From assembly GCA_022732315.1 (NCBI GenBank), contig JAIJUV010000134.1, positions 1-6,820 on the forward strand: a DNA stretch of 6,820 nucleotides, written 5' to 3'. Position numbers and translations under genes: made by a program. The DNA comes from Prevotella sp. Lineage in GTDB: Bacteria; Bacteroidota; Bacteroidia; Bacteroidales; Bacteroidaceae. Shown here in pieces: positions 6,245 to 6,820 of the stretch. The notes under the pieces were generated by a model. The model made no database searches. It was not told where the DNA came from and was given only the letters and a program-made list of their open reading frames with translations. Each line of letters opens with the position of its first letter. Position 1 is the first letter of the stretch.

Positions 6245-6256
6245 AAAGGTGTGAAA
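6237..6256. repeat. Perfect 10-bp tandem duplication at the ATPase stop codon
   Basis: AGGTGTGAAA occurs twice without a gap (6237-6246 and 6247-6256). The first copy contains the TGA stop (6242-6244) of the ATPase gene. The period is 10, so the second TGA is not in frame with the first. Confidence 0.65.
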
Positions 6257-6258
6257 GT

Positions 6259-6290
6259 GGGTAATAAGATACCCTATAGAATATTTTTTG
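6259..6290 (+). promoter_or_regulatory. Weak hairpin and -7-like sequence before the FKBP gene
   Basis: GGGTA (6259-6263) can pair with TACCC (6270-6274). Nine bases later there is a T6 run (6284-6289). TATTTTTTG (6282-6290) resembles the TAnnTTTG element but is one base too long, and no clear -33 box is seen. The 69-base gap may hold a weak promoter or a weak terminator, or the FKBP gene may be co-transcribed with the ATPase gene. Confidence 0.25.
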
Positions 6291-6313
6291 ATTTAGGATA
6301 TAAATAAAGATTT

Positions 6314-6712
6314 ATGGCAAAAAGAGAATATGTTGAGGCCAACAAGCGTTGGCTGGAGGAAAAGGCAAAGGAGGAGGGCGTTATGGCGCTGCCTCGTGGT
6401 ATATATTATAAGGTGTTGAAGCAGGGCGACCCGAAGGGAGCACAGCCTAGCCGACGCAGCATCGTGACGGCCCATTACACCGGTTGGACCATCAACGGCA
6501 AGAAGTTTGATTCCAGCCGTGGCGGTACGCCGTTCGCCATGCGATTGAGCGACCTGATAGATGGTTGGATTGTTGCCATGCAGCAGATGCATGTGGGCGA
6601 CCAGTGGGAACTTTACATCCCTGCCGAGATGGGCTACGGCAAGTTCTCGCAGCCGGGCATCCCAGGCGGTTCTACCCTGATATTCGAAGTAGAACTGCTG
6701 GGTGTGGGATAA
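6314..6712 (+). CDS. FKBP-type peptidyl-prolyl cis-trans isomerase
   Basis: This 132-residue protein should catalyse cis-trans isomerisation of Xaa-Pro bonds in protein folding. After a charged, probably helical N-terminus (residues 2-22), a single FKBP domain fills the rest. Recognisable blocks are VTAHYTGW (51-58), KKFDSS (63-68), LIDGW (81-85), IPAEMGYG (102-109) and IPGGSTLIFEVELL (116-129). By comparison with human FKBP12, Tyr55, Phe65, Asp66, Trp85, Tyr108 and Phe124 keep active-site positions. His87 of FKBP12 aligns with Gln113, a position that varies among bacterial FKBPs. No signal peptide or lipobox is present, so it should be cytoplasmic, unlike many Bacteroidota FKBPs, which are exported. 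ATG 6314 is preceded by an A/T-rich leader, normal for this group. It lies 69 bases after the ATPase gene and ends 5 bases from the convergent gene. Confidence 0.95.
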   Translation: MAKREYVEANKRWLEEKAKEEGVMALPRGIYYKVLKQGDPKGAQPSRRSIVTAHYTGWTINGKKFDSSRGGTPFAMRLSDLIDGWIVAMQQMHVGDQWELYIPAEMGYGKFSQPGIPGGSTLIFEVELLGVG

Positions 6713-6717
6713 CCTGG

Positions 6718-6820
6718 CTACAGTCGGTTCAATTCATCTTCCGCACTGTTCATGCCGTTGTATCTTCCCTTGCGCTTGTTGAATTTCCAGGTTACGGTCA
6801 ACTTGTAGCTCCATAGCTTG
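6718..6820 (-). CDS. Outer-membrane beta-barrel protein, C-terminal end (5' part off the window)
   Basis: On the minus strand a frame is open from the right edge to a TAG at 6720-6718, showing only 33 residues. They contain a strand with alternating hydrophobic and polar residues (SYKLTVTWKFN), then a basic and polar tail ending in AEDELNRL. This pattern resembles the C-termini of Bacteroidota outer-membrane beta-barrel proteins of the TonB-dependent-receptor type (for example PF14905), where a final strand is followed by a short GN-rich, charged tail ending in RL. The fragment is too short to name the receptor or its ligand. Confidence 0.6.
   Translation of the reverse strand, partial: KLWSYKLTVTWKFNKRKGRYNGMNSAEDELNRL

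Noticed and set aside
4502..6712. ATPase/nuclease plus FKBP as a two-gene defence system
   Set aside because: FKBP is a common housekeeping family, the gap holds weak regulatory signals, and no phage-defence partner gene or mobile-element boundary is visible.

Overview
The window looks like a piece of a gut Bacteroidota chromosome, most likely Prevotella or Segatella. Three promoters fit the Bacteroidota consensus (TAnnTTTG about 20 bases downstream of a TTTG-like box), no start has a clear Shine-Dalgarno site, and the protein families are typical of that group: a secreted GH36 alpha-galactosidase, an AAA-ATPase/PD-(D/E)XK protein and an outer-membrane beta-barrel C-terminus. The genus is inferred from overall character and was not searched.

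Layout from left to right. The 3' part of an alpha/beta-hydrolase gene (to 566, + strand) enters from the left edge. A 257-base intergenic region follows. It holds a perfect 14-bp hairpin, two further hairpins, four copies of the heptamer GCCTTAA and a good promoter. It leads into a signal-peptide-bearing GH36 alpha-galactosidase (824-3022, +). A bidirectional terminator separates this gene from a convergent HI0933/YhiN-type FAD oxidoreductase (3132-4379, -). The oxidoreductase shares a compact 122-base divergent promoter region with an AAA-ATPase/PD-(D/E)XK protein (4502-6244, +). A small FKBP-type peptidyl-prolyl isomerase (6314-6712, +) comes next. Its stop lies 5 bases from the stop of an outer-membrane beta-barrel gene that enters from the right edge on the minus strand.

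The genes do not form an obvious single pathway. The alpha-galactosidase would release galactose from alpha-galactosides such as melibiose or raffinose-type sugars outside the cytoplasm, but no SusC/SusD pair, transporter or regulator lies beside it. The oxidoreductase and FKBP look like housekeeping genes, and the ATPase belongs to a widespread but functionally undefined family. No mobile element, CRISPR array, tRNA or rRNA was seen.

No convincing new multi-gene system is present. The points most worth a second look are small: the structured region upstream of the alpha-galactosidase, including a T9 tract inside its promoter spacer and a 10-codon upstream ORF that overlaps the start codon; the short tandem duplications at the 3' ends of three genes; and the uncharacterised ATPase/nuclease.
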